Below are positions 1 to 13,000 of a stretch of 64,000 nucleotides of DNA, in pieces (position 1 is the stretch's first letter; each line of letters opens with the position of its first letter). The position numbers and the translations under genes are program-made. Under the pieces are notes generated by a model. The model saw nothing but the letters and a program-made list of their open reading frames with translations. It was not told where the DNA came from and did no database searches. The DNA is from Batkoa obscura (taxonomy: Eukaryota > Entomophthoromycota > Entomophthoromycetes > Entomophthorales > Batkoaceae). The stretch covers positions 124,001 to 188,000 of the forward strand of contig JASVEC010000006.1 of the NCBI GenBank assembly GCA_030770535.1, given 5' to 3'.

Positions 1-175
1 TACACAAACGGTACTTTGGATTATTATGATCCATGGTCATATTGTTTGTGGTAAAATAAGAGAAAACCAACGAGATGCTAAAGATGATGCGGTGATAGCT
101 CTGATTAATAAAATCAATGCAAGAGAAGTATCACTTGAACAATTACGTACTTGTTCTCAAAGAGATTTTATCTGA
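1..175 (+). CDS. 3' end of an unidentified protein gene (partial)
   Basis: An open frame runs from the window edge to a TGA at 173-175 and encodes about 57 residues, ending in ...LEQLRTCSQRDFI. The stretch reads like a conserved helical C-terminus (DDAVIALINKI, then AREVSLEQL). A GT at about position 50 and an AG near 85 could mark a small intron, which would shorten the product and leave the same C-terminus. The start lies outside the window. I do not recognise the family. A frame open to a TGA in otherwise stop-rich DNA, with non-biased composition, is the only support. Confidence 0.45.
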   Translation, partial: TQTVLWIIMIHGHIVCGKIRENQRDAKDDAVIALINKINAREVSLEQLRTCSQRDFI

Positions 176-1148
176 GAAAAGAAAAGTTTTAATAATAATA
201 AAGAAGTTTGCAACCTAATGAAAGTTTATTAGGTATTCAATTATACGTTTTATTGATTTATGTACTAATAATGCATATTTACAGTTACACTTATTTAAAA
301 TCTAAAATTTGAAATTTCATCCAAACCAAGTTATTCAAGTAGTTATATTACAGCTAAAAAAATATTTATACCCAAATTTTACTGATATATTAAATTGTCA
401 ATGTTATTGAATTTTTTAAACTTCACATAATAATTTTGACTTTATCTTAACATCTTATTATTTTATTATAAAAACAAATTTTCCAGTATAAAATCATAAA
501 ATTGAAATTTAGCTGTTATCTAAAAACACTGTAGCCATATTGACAAAGTTACTCTTAATTTAGAGCACAATTGAATATAAATTTATAAACCTGAATATAT
601 CTCTTTCCAAGTAAATTTATTCAATTTAAAATTAAATACAGATGGATTGGTGACCGTTCCAATCCTATCGAACTTAATAAGTATTCTGTTCACTACTTAA
701 ATCACTTACTTGATATCGTTTGCATTATAAATTTTCCTTTTCATCTTCTAATAAAGCATTTAAGCGTTTTTTCATCACTTGGAAAAGTGAAAAAATCTTG
801 AAAAGGAGGGGGATTGTTTTAATACTTTGTTCACTTTTTATGAAATAAAATATGAAGAAATACTTTTTAAATAGTGAAATGAAAACATTTCTATATTATT
901 AACTTTAATTTTGAAAATTAAATCTACTAATCGTTTACTTTCTCACCCTTCATTTTTATATCTTCCTCTTACTACTATCCATTTATTATTCAGGTTATTA
1001 TCTGACTGTCTTTGCCTTTAATAATAAAAGCATTCAAGATATTTCTCCTTTAAGATTTGAAAAAACTCAAATAGAATCATCATAAAAAACACACTAAATT
1101 TTCAATTTACTTACTTTTTTCAATCATAAAACTAAACTTTCATTAAAA
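176..1148. other. Intergenic region, no gene seen
   Basis: About 970 bases of AT-rich DNA between the upstream gene end and ADAT1. No open frame of note on either strand. A stretch near 765-815 has an unusual AAGGAGGGGG run and a short inverted segment (ACTTGGAAAAGT), but I cannot assign it. The promoter of ADAT1 should lie in the last few hundred bases. Confidence 0.5.
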
Positions 1149-3041
1149 ATGGGAGATTGTAACAACATCCAATTAGCAGATAAGATAGCGCAATGTTGTA
1201 TCGAGAAATATAATTCATTAGCTGGGAATGGTCAACCTAAAAAAAGCAAAACTCATCAAGAATTTACAATATTAGCTGGTTTTGCATTAGAAAAATTGGA
1301 AGGTAAAAAAAGAGAAAGAATATTTGAAATTCAAGACTAATTTTAAAAAGGTGATGAATCAAAGTTTCAATGTGTTTCTTTAGGGTAAAAATAAATTTTT
1401 ACAATGATGAAATTAATTTAATAGATATAATAGAACCGGAGTTAAATGTTTATCAGAAAGTAAAATTGTATTTAATGGTACTTGTTTAAACGATAGCCAT
1501 GCTGAAGTTTTAGCCAAAAGAGGGTTGATGAGGTAAGTGTTAAGTTTTTATTTAAAAGATTTTGAATTAAAATCTAGGTTTTTATGGGATCAATTAGAGC
1601 CAGGTTTTTTAGAAGAATCAGAATTTTTTGATAAATGTATAGTTGGTGGAGAGATCAAATTAAAATTTAAAAAAGATGTAAAGTTGCATTTTTATATTAG
1701 TCAAGCACCATGTAAAAATTATTATATTTTAAGTATGATAACTCGAATTAATAGTATTATAGGTGGCGATGGTTCTATGGAAGAATTGGATAAAAAGACA
1801 TTGGATAAAGTGATAGATAAACCAATAAAGAAACAAAAGGTTGATAATCAAAGTAATTTAATTCGTGGTAGAAATAATTTTGATTGCCTCGGGGCTATCA
1901 GAACAAAACCAGGTAGTTTTACTTATCTGTATTGAATTTTATTTGTTTTAGATTGCTGCATTTAATTTATATTTAAATAATAAAATTCAAGTTACAAGTC
2001 ACTTAATCGTAGTTATTTAGGTCGAGTGGATTCTGAGCCCACTTCTTGTATGTCATGCAGGTAATTTTACCTTATATTTATAGTTTTATTGATTCTTTAT
2101 TTAAAAGTGATAAAATAGCTAAATGGAATACATTGGGGTATCAAGGCAGTTTGTTATCGGATTTTATATTGCCTATTTTTCCAATTACTATAGTAATAGG
2201 CGAATTATTTAATCCTGTTAGTTTAAAACGGGCCTTGATTGATAGAATTGAAGGTATTAAATGTAAGATATTTTACTTTTATTTTACTATGTTTTTTTAC
2301 TGAACAATATCAATTAATAGATGATAATTATGTTAATTGTAATGTCCCAACCATTTTACATACATCCTTTAATTTTAAGTTTGGTAAATATTATTTGTTG
2401 GATAAAAATGGAGATGATATAATTATAAAACCAAGTGAAGTGGCATTGAGTTGGATAGAAAATAAAATAGTCGATTTAAATAATAAAACTAATAGTAAAA
2501 GGATGGTAGAAATATTAGTTAATGGAAGGAAACAAGGTGCAGCTATCAATAAAAAGAGTGGTAAATACTCATTAAAAACTAGGTTAGTTGAGATAGAACA
2601 TGATTAAACGGAAAATATGATTTTAATTTAATTTAATTTAATTTAATTTAATTTTTTATATAGATCTAATCTATGTAAAGCTATCTTTTTGGATAAGTAT
2701 TTGCAGAATTTGAAGACATTGCAAGAGATAAAATTCAATGGAAATAAAGGTAATAATAATCTAAATTTAGAATTGTTAAAGTGTATTTTTGATTATTATT
2801 TTTAGAGATTTTAGTAAACTCTAAAAACAATGAAACTGAATATTATATAACCAAAGCTAATTATGAAAATGAAAGAAAGAAATCGTATGCAGAAATTAAA
2901 CGTGATATTAAAAATAAGCAAGGATTAAAATCGATTTATGAAAAAAGAAGGGCTGAATTTTTTAAATGTTCACCATTTGATGAATGGAAGTTTACTGGGG
3001 GAAATCAAATGGAGTATAATAAGTTTACGATAGAGGAATAG
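1149..3041 (+). CDS. ADAT1: tRNA-specific adenosine deaminase 1 (ADAT1/Tad1), spliced
   Basis: This enzyme deaminates adenosine 37 of tRNA-Ala to inosine. The spliced frame carries the zinc-site signatures in order: [11 protein letters not shown] (His ligand and proton-shuttling Glu), APCGDGSM (first Cys, created by splicing out 1712-1762), and later RTKPG...[12 protein letters not shown] (second Cys), followed by LGYQGSLLS typical of ADAT1. Exons visible are 1149-1302, 1351-1384, 1434-1532, 1578-1711 and 1763 onward, with further introns near 1911-2020, 2060-2106, 2264-2320, 2583-2664 and 2750-2804. Each splice restores the conserved frame across the motifs. The product is about 440 residues, close to family size. 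The start is the first ATG of an exon matching the family N-terminus ([15 protein letters not shown]). Stop TAG at 3039-3041. All catalytic residues are present, so it should be active. Confidence 0.93.
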
Positions 3042-3351
3042 AGATAGGATAGATATAGATGTTAAATTAAAAGTTTTGTGAAATAATTTTAAATAGTAAT
3101 TTTGAGATTTTTTTTGATTTTTTTAAGTTTTTTAAATTTGTATGTGATTGTAGTCCGATTTAGGTTACTTAAGGTTGGCGGGATAGATGATAGTTTTATT
3201 TAAGTAATTTATTTTGCAGAGAGTTGGGTAACAGGAAGAAGTTAGTTTAATAAAAGTAGTACATCAATTTTGAATTATTTTTTGTTATTAACCTTATCAT
3301 AGAATACACTATTCTAATATTTAGTACGCAATAATGAATTTAAATACATAA

Positions 3352-3390
<39 letters not shown>

Positions 3391-3613
3391 GTTATTATTA
3401 TATCAGTCAATTTCTATTAAAGCATAAAAAATCTATAAATAACTTTTTTATTATATTCGCAGCATTGTCAACTGAGCACTTATTGAAGTAGAAAAATTCA
3501 CTAAACTTTACAGTTCAAAAAAACTACGTATAAAAAAATCTTGGTATAAAAGATTTTTCTCACCTTCAACATTTCTAAAATAAAAAACAATAAAAACTAG
3601 ATTTTTGTAAAAA
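3042..3613. other. Intergenic region with ATT microsatellite
   Basis: No coding potential seen. It holds an (ATT)n trinucleotide run at about 3352-3401 and is expected to contain the ADAT1 terminator and the promoter of the helicase gene. Confidence 0.5.
3352..3401. repeat. (ATT)n microsatellite
   Basis: About sixteen near-perfect ATT units with one GTT variant, in the intergenic space before the helicase gene. Confidence 0.9.
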
Positions 3614-6600
3614 ATGCGACCAAGGATCTCAAATTTACTCCGTTGTTTACAAGTGGAATCTGGTTTTCCAGATAGTCATTCTTATCAATCTTTTATAGAT
3701 CAACAAAAGGAAGATTTTCTAAACTTAAATTTATTTCAAGATGATATTCAACAGGAAGTTTTTCCAGAACAATATTATGGCTATGATTTAGAAATCAATA
3801 TAGACGAAGATATCGTTCATGATACTCAAGAGTATTCGTTGGATACTCGTTATTCAACTCAAAGTTATCAACAACAAGGAGATGACAATTCAGCCCATGA
3901 CGTTGAATGGTTATTAAAAGAAACCGATAAAATTGCCATTAATACTGGATTAAATTCAGACAATTTATTTGATTCTATTGTCAAAATAGTACTCAGCAAC
4001 AAGGATAGTGCTGAAATACAAAATGAGTTATTAGACCTTGTTGGTTATGATAGTTTTGAGTTCCTTACTGAATTGATTGGTTATCAAAAAGAATTGAGAC
4101 AAGCGATTGGGAAAGAGGTAAAACAATTAATGTACAAAAACTAATGTTTAATTTAATAAATTTTTATATTAGCTTAATAAACCCACGGAAGAAGAAGAGT
4201 TCCATAACCGCCGCATGAAAGAATTAAATAAAAATACAAAAGCAATGTATGGAAATCAAGTCACTGTTATGTTTGAATCAGAAAAAAATCAAATGAAACA
4301 ATATCGTAAAGAATTTAAAAAGAATAGTAAAAATACCACTGGAAAATTGGATGATAGAGAAGTAACTTTAAATCCTAGTGAATTAAAAAGGTTAAGAGAA
4401 GAAGCATTAAGAAAAGGACCTAGTTCTAAAGGTAATAATTATGATGGGTTTGAACAAGTAAGTTTTATAATTATTAAGTACATTAATAATTTATTAACAA
4501 TTTTTTTTAAAAAGGAAAAAGAAGAATCCTATCCAAATGTATTTAAAGAAGGTAATTCAAGTCAAAATTCGTTATCTATTTACGGTACCAAATACCATTT
4601 ACCGGTGGGCACTATTCGTGTTTCTGGTGAATATTATGATGAAATTACAATACCAATTAAACCTAGAGCACCTATAAGAACCAGTGAAAAAACGATTTAT
4701 TTAGAAGACATGGATTCTTTATGTAAAGAAACATTTAAAGTGAGTTAAATATTAATATATATTTTTAATTTATTTAAGTTTGATTTTAGAAATACACTTC
4801 GTTAAATCGAGTCCAATCCATCGTTTATCCAATTGCTTATAAAACTAATGAAAATATGTTATTATGTGCCCCAACAGGTGCAGGTAAAACAGATGTAGCT
4901 ATGTTAACAATTTTGCGTACATTATACGCACATTGTACCCCAACACCAACAAAAGATAATTTAAATCAATTAAGGATTAATAAATCAGCATTTAAAATAG
5001 TTTATGTAGCTCCAATGAAAGCATTAGCAACCGAAATAGTAACCAAAATGGGAACGAGACTTAAATGGTTAGGTATCCAAGTAAGAGAATTAACTGGAGA
5101 TATGCAATTAACTAAAGATGAAATATTAAAAACCCAAATTATTGTTACTACACCTGAAAAATGGGATGTTGTTACAAGAAAAGGAACTGGAGATTTAGAA
5201 TTAGTTCAAAAATTGAAATTATTAGTTATTGATGAAGTTCATTTATTACATGATGATCGTGGTTCAGTTATTGAAAGTATAGTAGCACGTACATTAAGAC
5301 AAGTGGAATCAACTCAATCTATGATAAGAATTGTTGGATTATCAGCTACATTACCAAATTATGTGGATGTATCTAAATTTTTAAAAGTAAATCCATATAA
5401 GGGTTTATTCTTTTTTGATGGTGGTTTTCGTCCTGTTCCACTTGAACAACATTTTTTAGGTGTTAGAGGCAAACCTGGAACTCCAATTTCTAATTTAAAT
5501 TTAGATCGAGCTTGTTTTGAAAAAGTAGAAACTTTATTAAATGAAGGTCATCAAGTCATGGTGTTTGTTCATACTAGAAAAGAAACAGTAAGAGTAGCTA
5601 AAACTTTAATTCAAATGGCAGCTGAAAATGGAGTTCCAGATTTATTTTCAATTAAAGAAGAAGATTTAGAAGTTCATTCAAATCATTCAAGAGAAGTGTC
5701 TAAATCCCGTAATAATCAATTAAAAGAATTATTTAAAAATGGAGTTGGAGCCCATCATGCTGGTATGTTAAGAAGTGATCGATTATTAACTGAAAAAATG
5801 TTTGCAGATGGTGCCTTAAAATTACTATGTTGTACAGCTACTTTAGCTTGGGGTGTTAATTTACCAGCTTATGCAGTTGTCATTCGTGGTACTCAAGTTT
5901 ATGACGCTCAAAAAGGTTCGTTCGTAGATTTATCCATTTTAGATGTATTACAAATTTTTGGTCGTGCAGGTCGACCACAATATGAAGATCAAGGGGTTGG
6001 TTATATCTTAACAACTGGGGATAAATTATCTCATTTTGTATCAGCTATTACTCAACAACATCCAATTGAATCAAATTTTATTAATAATATTATTGATAAT
6101 TTATGTGCTGAAATATGTTTAGGCACTGTAGCTAATATTGATGAAGCAGTGACTTGGTTAAGTTATACTTTTTTATATATTCGTATGCAAAGAAATCCAA
6201 TGATTTATGGTATTACTTATCAAGAGGCATTTAATGATCCATATTTAGGTAAAAAAAGACATAGTTTGATTGTAGATGCTGCTAAAGCATTACAACAAAA
6301 CAATATGATTTATTTTGATGTTGAAACAGGATTTATGTCACCAAGAGATTTAGGACGTATATCTTCCTTGTTTTATGTTAGTTTTAATTCGATGGATATT
6401 TTATGTTCTAAAATGAAATTACGTATGGGAGAATTAGATTGTTTTGAAATGGTAGCTTGTAGTAAAGAATTTGAAAACATTAAAGTACGAGAAAATGAAG
6501 CAAACGAATTAAATAAATTAATGTATGAAATGGCTGCTTGTCCCTTAAAAAATGGAATTAATAATTCAGCAGATAAAGTGAATTTATTAATGCAAACTTA

Positions 6601-9600
6601 TATTTCTAAAGGTTATCCAGAAGATTTTGCATTAATTTCAGATTTATATTATGTATCTCAAAATGCAGCACGAATTTTTCGTTCCACTTTTGAAGTAGCA
6701 TTAAATAGAAATTGGGGTAATACAGCTTATATATTATTATCATTGTGTAAATCTATTGAACACCAAATGTGGTCATTTGAACATCCGTTAGCTCAATTTC
6801 AATTACCAGAAGCAGTAAGAATGAAATTAGAACAATCAACAGAGGAATTAAGTATTAATGAATTACGTAAATTAGATGCTAAACAAATTGGAGAATTAAT
6901 TAAATTTGAAAGATTAGGACCCATTTTATATAAACATATTAATGAATTTCCATTAGTTAATTTAAATGTAATTGTACAACCATTAATCAAAACAGTATTA
7001 AAAATAACAATTCAGATTCAAGCTGATTTTAAATGGAATGATAGAATTCATGGTAATATGGAAGCTTATTGGATTTGGATTGAAGATCAAAGTCAATTAG
7101 AATTATATTTTAGTGAAAAAATATTATTAAAAAAAATAACAATTAATGATCCCATAATATTAGAAGTTAATATACCAGCATTAGACCCATTACCAGATAA
7201 AATTTATGTAAGAGCAATATCTGATCGATGGTTAGGCTCAGAAACATTAATTGAAGTTTCATTAAATAATTTAATATTACCTGAATTATCTAGTATTTAC
7301 ACTAATTTATTAGATACTCAATTATTATCAATAAGTGCATTAAACAATTCCATATTAGAAGAATATTATTCATTACAATTTAATTATTTTAACCCAATAC
7401 AAACACACTGTTTCTATTCCTTTTATAAAGATTTAGATAATGTATTTTTAGCTACACCAATTAATTCAGGGGAGAATATATTAATGGAATTAGCTATTTT
7501 TAATTCATTTCAACAAAACCCAAATAGTAAAATAATATATATTAATTCAAATAAACAATTTTTAAATCAAAGAAAACAACAATTTAATAAATTATTTAAT
7601 AAATTATTAAATAAAAAAGTAATTGAATTAACTGGATCATTAATTCATGATTTTAAAGCAATTAATTTTAATGATATTATATTAACAACACCTGAAGATT
7701 ATAATAATTTAATTAAAGATAAATATAAATTAAAAGGATTTCAACAAATTAATTTAATTTTATTAGATCAATTACATTTATTAGATCAAGTAAATGGACA
7801 TTTAATTGAAATTATTATATCACGTATAAAATATCAAAATCAACAAAATCAACAAAACCAACAAAATATTCGAATAATTGGCTTATCTTCTCCCTTATCT
7901 AATTCAATTGATTTTTTAAAATGGTTAAATATAAAGAATAATAATTTCTTTAATTTTCGACCTTCAGTAAGACCAATTCCATTAGAATTAAATATAACTG
8001 GATTTCCAGGTAATCAATATTTATCTAGAATGGCAAGTATGAATCGACCTATTTATAAAGAAATTCAAGTTTATTCAAAAGAACAATCAACAATTGTATT
8101 TGTATCTTCAAGAAAACAAGGATTATTAACAGCTAAAGATTTAATTGCATTTTGTGGGTTAGAAGAAAATCCAAGACAATTTTTAAATTTAAGTGAAATT
8201 GAATTTGATTTATTAGTTGATCAAATTTCAGATAAAAGTTTAAGATTAACTTTAAGTTTTGGAATTGGTTTATATCATACTGGATTAACTAAAAAAGATT
8301 TAAAATTAGTTGAAGAATTATTTAATAATAATATAATTAAAGTATTAATATCAACTTATCAAATGACAGATCAAATGCAATTTGGTACTAAATTAGTGAT
8401 TATTAAAGGTACTGAATATTTTAATACTAATTTAAGAGGATATAAAGATCATTCAATTTCTACAATATTAAAAATGATGAGTAAAGCAGGTAGAAATAAT
8501 ATAGATTATTCAGCTAAAACATCTGTATTTGTTTATAATCGAAAAGTTGAATTTTATAGAAAGTTTTTAAATGAACCCTTTCCAATTGAATCTATATTAA
8601 ATAAACAATTGATTGATTTATTTAATGGGGAAATTGCTAGTAAAATTATTAAAAACAAGAAACAAGCAATGGAATATTTAAAAAATACTTTTCTCTATCA
8701 AAGAGTAATGGAAAATCCAGCTTATTATGGAATTAAAGATAAAGATACTAAGACTATTGAAGAATATTTATTACAATTAATTAATAAAACAGTAGATGAA
8801 TTAATTTACTTAAAATGTTTAGATAAAAGTAAAGATGATTCATTAATTTCAAGTAAGTTAGGAAAAATAGCTTCAATTTATTCAATATCTTGTCAAACAA
8901 TCAATAATGTTTTTAATATATTAAAAAAAATGAATTTTGAATTATTATTTACAACAATATGTTCAGTCAAAGAATTTAATAATTATGAAATTAAATTTAA
9001 TGAAGAAAAATATTATGAAGAAATTAAAAATCAATTGCCATTAAGTTTATTAAATAAAGATTCCTCTCAAGCTTATTATAAAGTATTGAATTTATTACAA
9101 ATTCATATGACTAATAGAGATTTACCTGATGTTGAAGTTCAAATGGAATTAAAACAAATAATTCTAAAAACATTAAATATTTTAGAAGCTACATTAGAAT
9201 TATGTTTGAATTCTAATAATTTTAAAGCAGCATTAATTACAATTCAATTGATTCAAGGGATTAATAAAGGTCAATGGCCACAAATGAACTCATTAGATAG
9301 GATTGAACAATTAAAAGGGAATGAATTATTAAATAAATTGAGTAAATTGGAAACTCCAGTGAATGAGTTAAAGGATTTATTGTATTTAAAAGAGAGAAAG
9401 AATATATTATTAAATCAATTAAAAATGAATAAACAAAAAGTAGAACAAATTGAAAATCAATTAATAGAATATCCAATAGTTCAAATGAATAATAAGATTG
9501 TATTACAAGGTAATAAATATTCCATTAATCAAACAATAATGTTAGAGATTATATTTAATGTTACTATAAGCAATAATATTAATATTAATAATATAAACAA

Positions 9601-9865
9601 AAATTGGTATATTTTATTAGTAGATGAAAATAAAAACCAAGTTATTATGAATAAAAAAGCAACGATGATGACAGTTAATTGTAATAATAATAAGAATAAT
9701 AATAAAGGGAATGGGAATAATAATAGAAAACAATTTGAAGTAGTGACTAAATTGGAATTTATTACACCTAGTCAATTAGGAGACTATAATTATAAACTTA
9801 TATTATTACCTCAAGGTTATTGTGATGTTAATGTTAACTTTGATTTTAAATTTATTATTGAATAA
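3614..9865 (+). CDS. SLH1: Slh1/ASCC3-type tandem-cassette helicase
   Basis: Ski2-like RNA helicase of the ASC-1/RQT complex, which pulls apart collided ribosomes in quality control. Four exons: 3614-4117, 4173-4456, 4515-4740 and about 4789-9865, giving roughly 2,000 residues. The first cassette has APTGAGKT (Walker A), a DEVHLLHDDRG box, GLSATLPNY, and HHAGMLRSDR followed by a Sec63-type region. The wording around motif II and III (VARTLRQVESTQSM, NPYKGLFFFDG) fits Slh1/ASCC3 better than the spliceosomal Brr2. The second cassette is degenerate: the P-loop reads NSGEN where GAGKT is expected, and DQLH replaces DExH, so it is probably a non-hydrolysing scaffold. Starting at the ATG at 4856 would remove the region before the P-loop; the splices join the conserved KYTSLNRVQSIVYPIAY block, so the start is 3614. 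Confidence 0.9.
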
Positions 9866-10008
9866 ATAATAAAATAAAAGATGTGCTCATTTTTTAATAA
9901 AAACAAATTTTAAAAAAAACATAATTTTTTAAACTTCATTATAATATAATTTTAAAATTTAAAATAAAAAAACTATAATAATCGAAACTAAGATATAATT
10001 AAAAAATA
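9866..10008. other. Convergent intergenic spacer
   Basis: About 140 bases of A/T-rich DNA between the convergent 3' ends of the helicase and beta-adaptin genes. It must hold both polyadenylation regions; AATAAA-like strings are frequent but not discriminating here. Confidence 0.4.
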
Positions 10009-13000
10009 TTAAGATTTAAGTATATCATTCACCGCATTATAGAATAAGGGGATTAAATGGATTGAATTAGAGCCAAGGGAACCTGTATTAGGTACTAATT
10101 TAATAGCTAAATTACAATTAGTAGCACCAACCCCTTCAAATGTCAATTCCAATAAAAACAATGTATTATCATCCAGTGTACATGAAATAAACATATAAGT
10201 CTATAATAAAAATAAAAATAACAATATTAGTATATTAATAAATTAATAAATTAAAATTAAAATTTTATATCAAATATTTACCTTATTATTAATATTTCTA
10301 TCGGCCACCGTAAATACATTATTTTTATGTAATTTATTTCTTAACCATTCAGTGCTTGGTATTGGTTTAATATTCGTTACACTTTGTTTAACTTCTTGAT
10401 TGGAATCAATATTCCTCCAATAAGATAAATAATCTTTTTGATCTAAACCTCCTTGTTCATTAAATAATAAATGTAAGGGTATATTTGTTTGGGAATAAAA
10501 TACACCAAGATTGGATTTAAATGCTAGTTGTAATGAATTTAATGGGGTAGTTAATGAAATAGAATTATTGTAATTCAATTCAATCGTTGTTGTATGACTT
10601 TGACTAGGTGCTAATATAGGTACTTGTAAATTATCAGGTGATAAGCCGAATCTAAATTTAAAATTAATGTATTGATTTTATAATTTTAAATTAATACTTA
10701 AATAGAAATAAACTTACGTATTAGTGTTAAATTGAATAGCAAAATCCATTAATTGTTTTTGACTACGATTAACAAATTGTAATGACATTTGTTTTTTTCC
10801 AGTAATACGGCCAAAAGTACCATGAATTTCTAATCCTTGACTAGTTTGTTGATCAACTAATAATGTTTTGGCAGGTATATAAGTATCATCTAATTAATTA
10901 AAAAAACAATTAATATTATATTCCGATTCATATATACTATAATAAATAAATCTTACTTAATTGTAATTGATTCATACTATCTGAAAGATTAATTGAATTA
11001 ATATTTGATTCTGAAAAGGTAGGACTTAAAGGTGATTGAGCGCCCGAATGGAACATGGAATTGGTATTAGTATCTAAAAGTATTAAAATTAATTGTGGGA
11101 ATAAATTATACTTCATAAATTATTCCAATTACCATGTAATAAATTCCCAGAATTATTATTAGAACTAGAATTTCCAAATGAATTATTCGAGTTGTTATTA
11201 TTAAACCCTATATTTCCAAAGATTGAAGTTTCATTAGAGGGGTTATAATTACCAGTACTATTGTTATTGTTGAAATTCATTTGATTGGAAGTGGAATTAT
11301 TTTGATTTTGAAACATAGTTGAATTGGTGTTATTTGTATTATTAAATGAATTATTTGCTTGATTAGATGAACTAAATGAAGCATTCATACTACCAAGTAC
11401 ATTATTATTACTGTTATTAAAACTCATATTTTGTTGAGATTGATTAGCAAAATAATCAGATGAATTAGCCATTGGGAAAGGGGAATCCATTTGTTGACCA
11501 AACTGAATGGAATCATTATTGCCATTATTATTATTGTTATTGGAATTAAAAATAGATTGTACATTTGGATAACTATTATTATTACTCGATTGTTGTCTAG
11601 AAGAATCATAATAACTACTTGAATTATTAATAGAACCATTCATACTTTGATTTAATAATCCAGATTCAAATACAATATTACTATCTGCCATTTCTCCATT
11701 TCCAAAATCAGTAGTGCTATTCACTTGTCCCATAGCAGAGGCAAAATCACCAGAATCTAAATCTAGTAAATTCACTATTTGACCTTCATTTACTGGGGCC
11801 ACATCATTCACATAAGCATTATTAAAGAAACCCCCATCAAAAGGTGTATTATTTTCATCATCAAAACCATTGGTTGTAATAGATCTATAAAATAAAATAA
11901 ATAACCAATTAAAAATCAATTATATTAAATAAATTCCACTTACTTGTTATTATTATTATTACTATTATTGTTATCTTCCATAGTAGATTCGGACTGAGAT
12001 GGAATCATACAATGTAATACTTTTGAATCAATCAAAAATCGAGGTTTTGATCCAGGAATAAAAGTGGATGGTATTTTATGATAAACAGAAGCTAATGAAG
12101 AAATATGTAGTAATAATTCATCTAATAATGCAATTTCTATATTTTCTGTTTCCGTAGAAATATCCGGTTTTTCACTTAATACAACAGCCTATTAATAATA
12201 TTAATTAATATATTAATAAAATACTTGTTGATATTAATTTTTATACTGAATTTTACTTTAGCTGCTGATGGATCAGCTGATAATAATCTCCAATAAATAT
12301 ATCCTCGATCTCTAAGATCCGGATTATCTACTTCCTCTGTTGCCCATTTAAGTATCTTTGGTACTAATTCTTGGCCAACAGTAGGTCTTTTAATAAATAG
12401 TTTAACTACTGCTGTTAATAATGATAATTGTACCTATTCAATATAAAATATTAATGTTAATTTAAATTAATTTAATAATAATAATAATAATTAATAATAA
12501 AGTTTACTTACTTCTGGTTGTTCTTCTAAAAAAGAATCCATAAAACCTTCTAAAATTTCATCGGAATTATCAATACGATCAGCATATTGACCAATAATCC
12601 AAATCATTGCTGCTTTAGCTTCAGGTTCATCTAAAGAATCTAGATTTTCGCATAATTTACCAATAATACCCTCATATTTATTAGGATATTTACGAAAAAT
12701 ATCCTAAAAGATTTAATATTCAATACTCGATATTATTTAAACTTAAGATTATATTAAATCATTTACCTTAATAACAACAATGCCTTCTTGTACTACATAA
12801 TTAACTTTAGTTTGAATTAACTCTAATAATGCAGATATACAACGTTGAGTTGAGGTTGGTATTTTAATAGCTAGTCGACCAATAGCACGAACCGATTTAC
12901 GAACAAAATCAACATCTACTTCAGAAGCATATCTAAATAAATTAACTAGATTAATGAGTTACTATTATAAAAAAAACAATTACTCTACAAGTTCATTTAA

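Noticed and set aside
4856-9865. Helicase start at the in-frame ATG of the long open frame
   Set aside because: This ATG lies just before the P-loop; three upstream exons splice in frame and supply family-conserved sequence (KYTSLNRVQSIVYPIAY), so the true start is upstream.
3614-9865. Brr2 identity for the tandem helicase
   Set aside because: Motifs II-III and the sequence after them (QVESTQSM, NPYKGLFFFDG) fit Slh1/ASCC3 better, although the inactive second cassette is Brr2-like.
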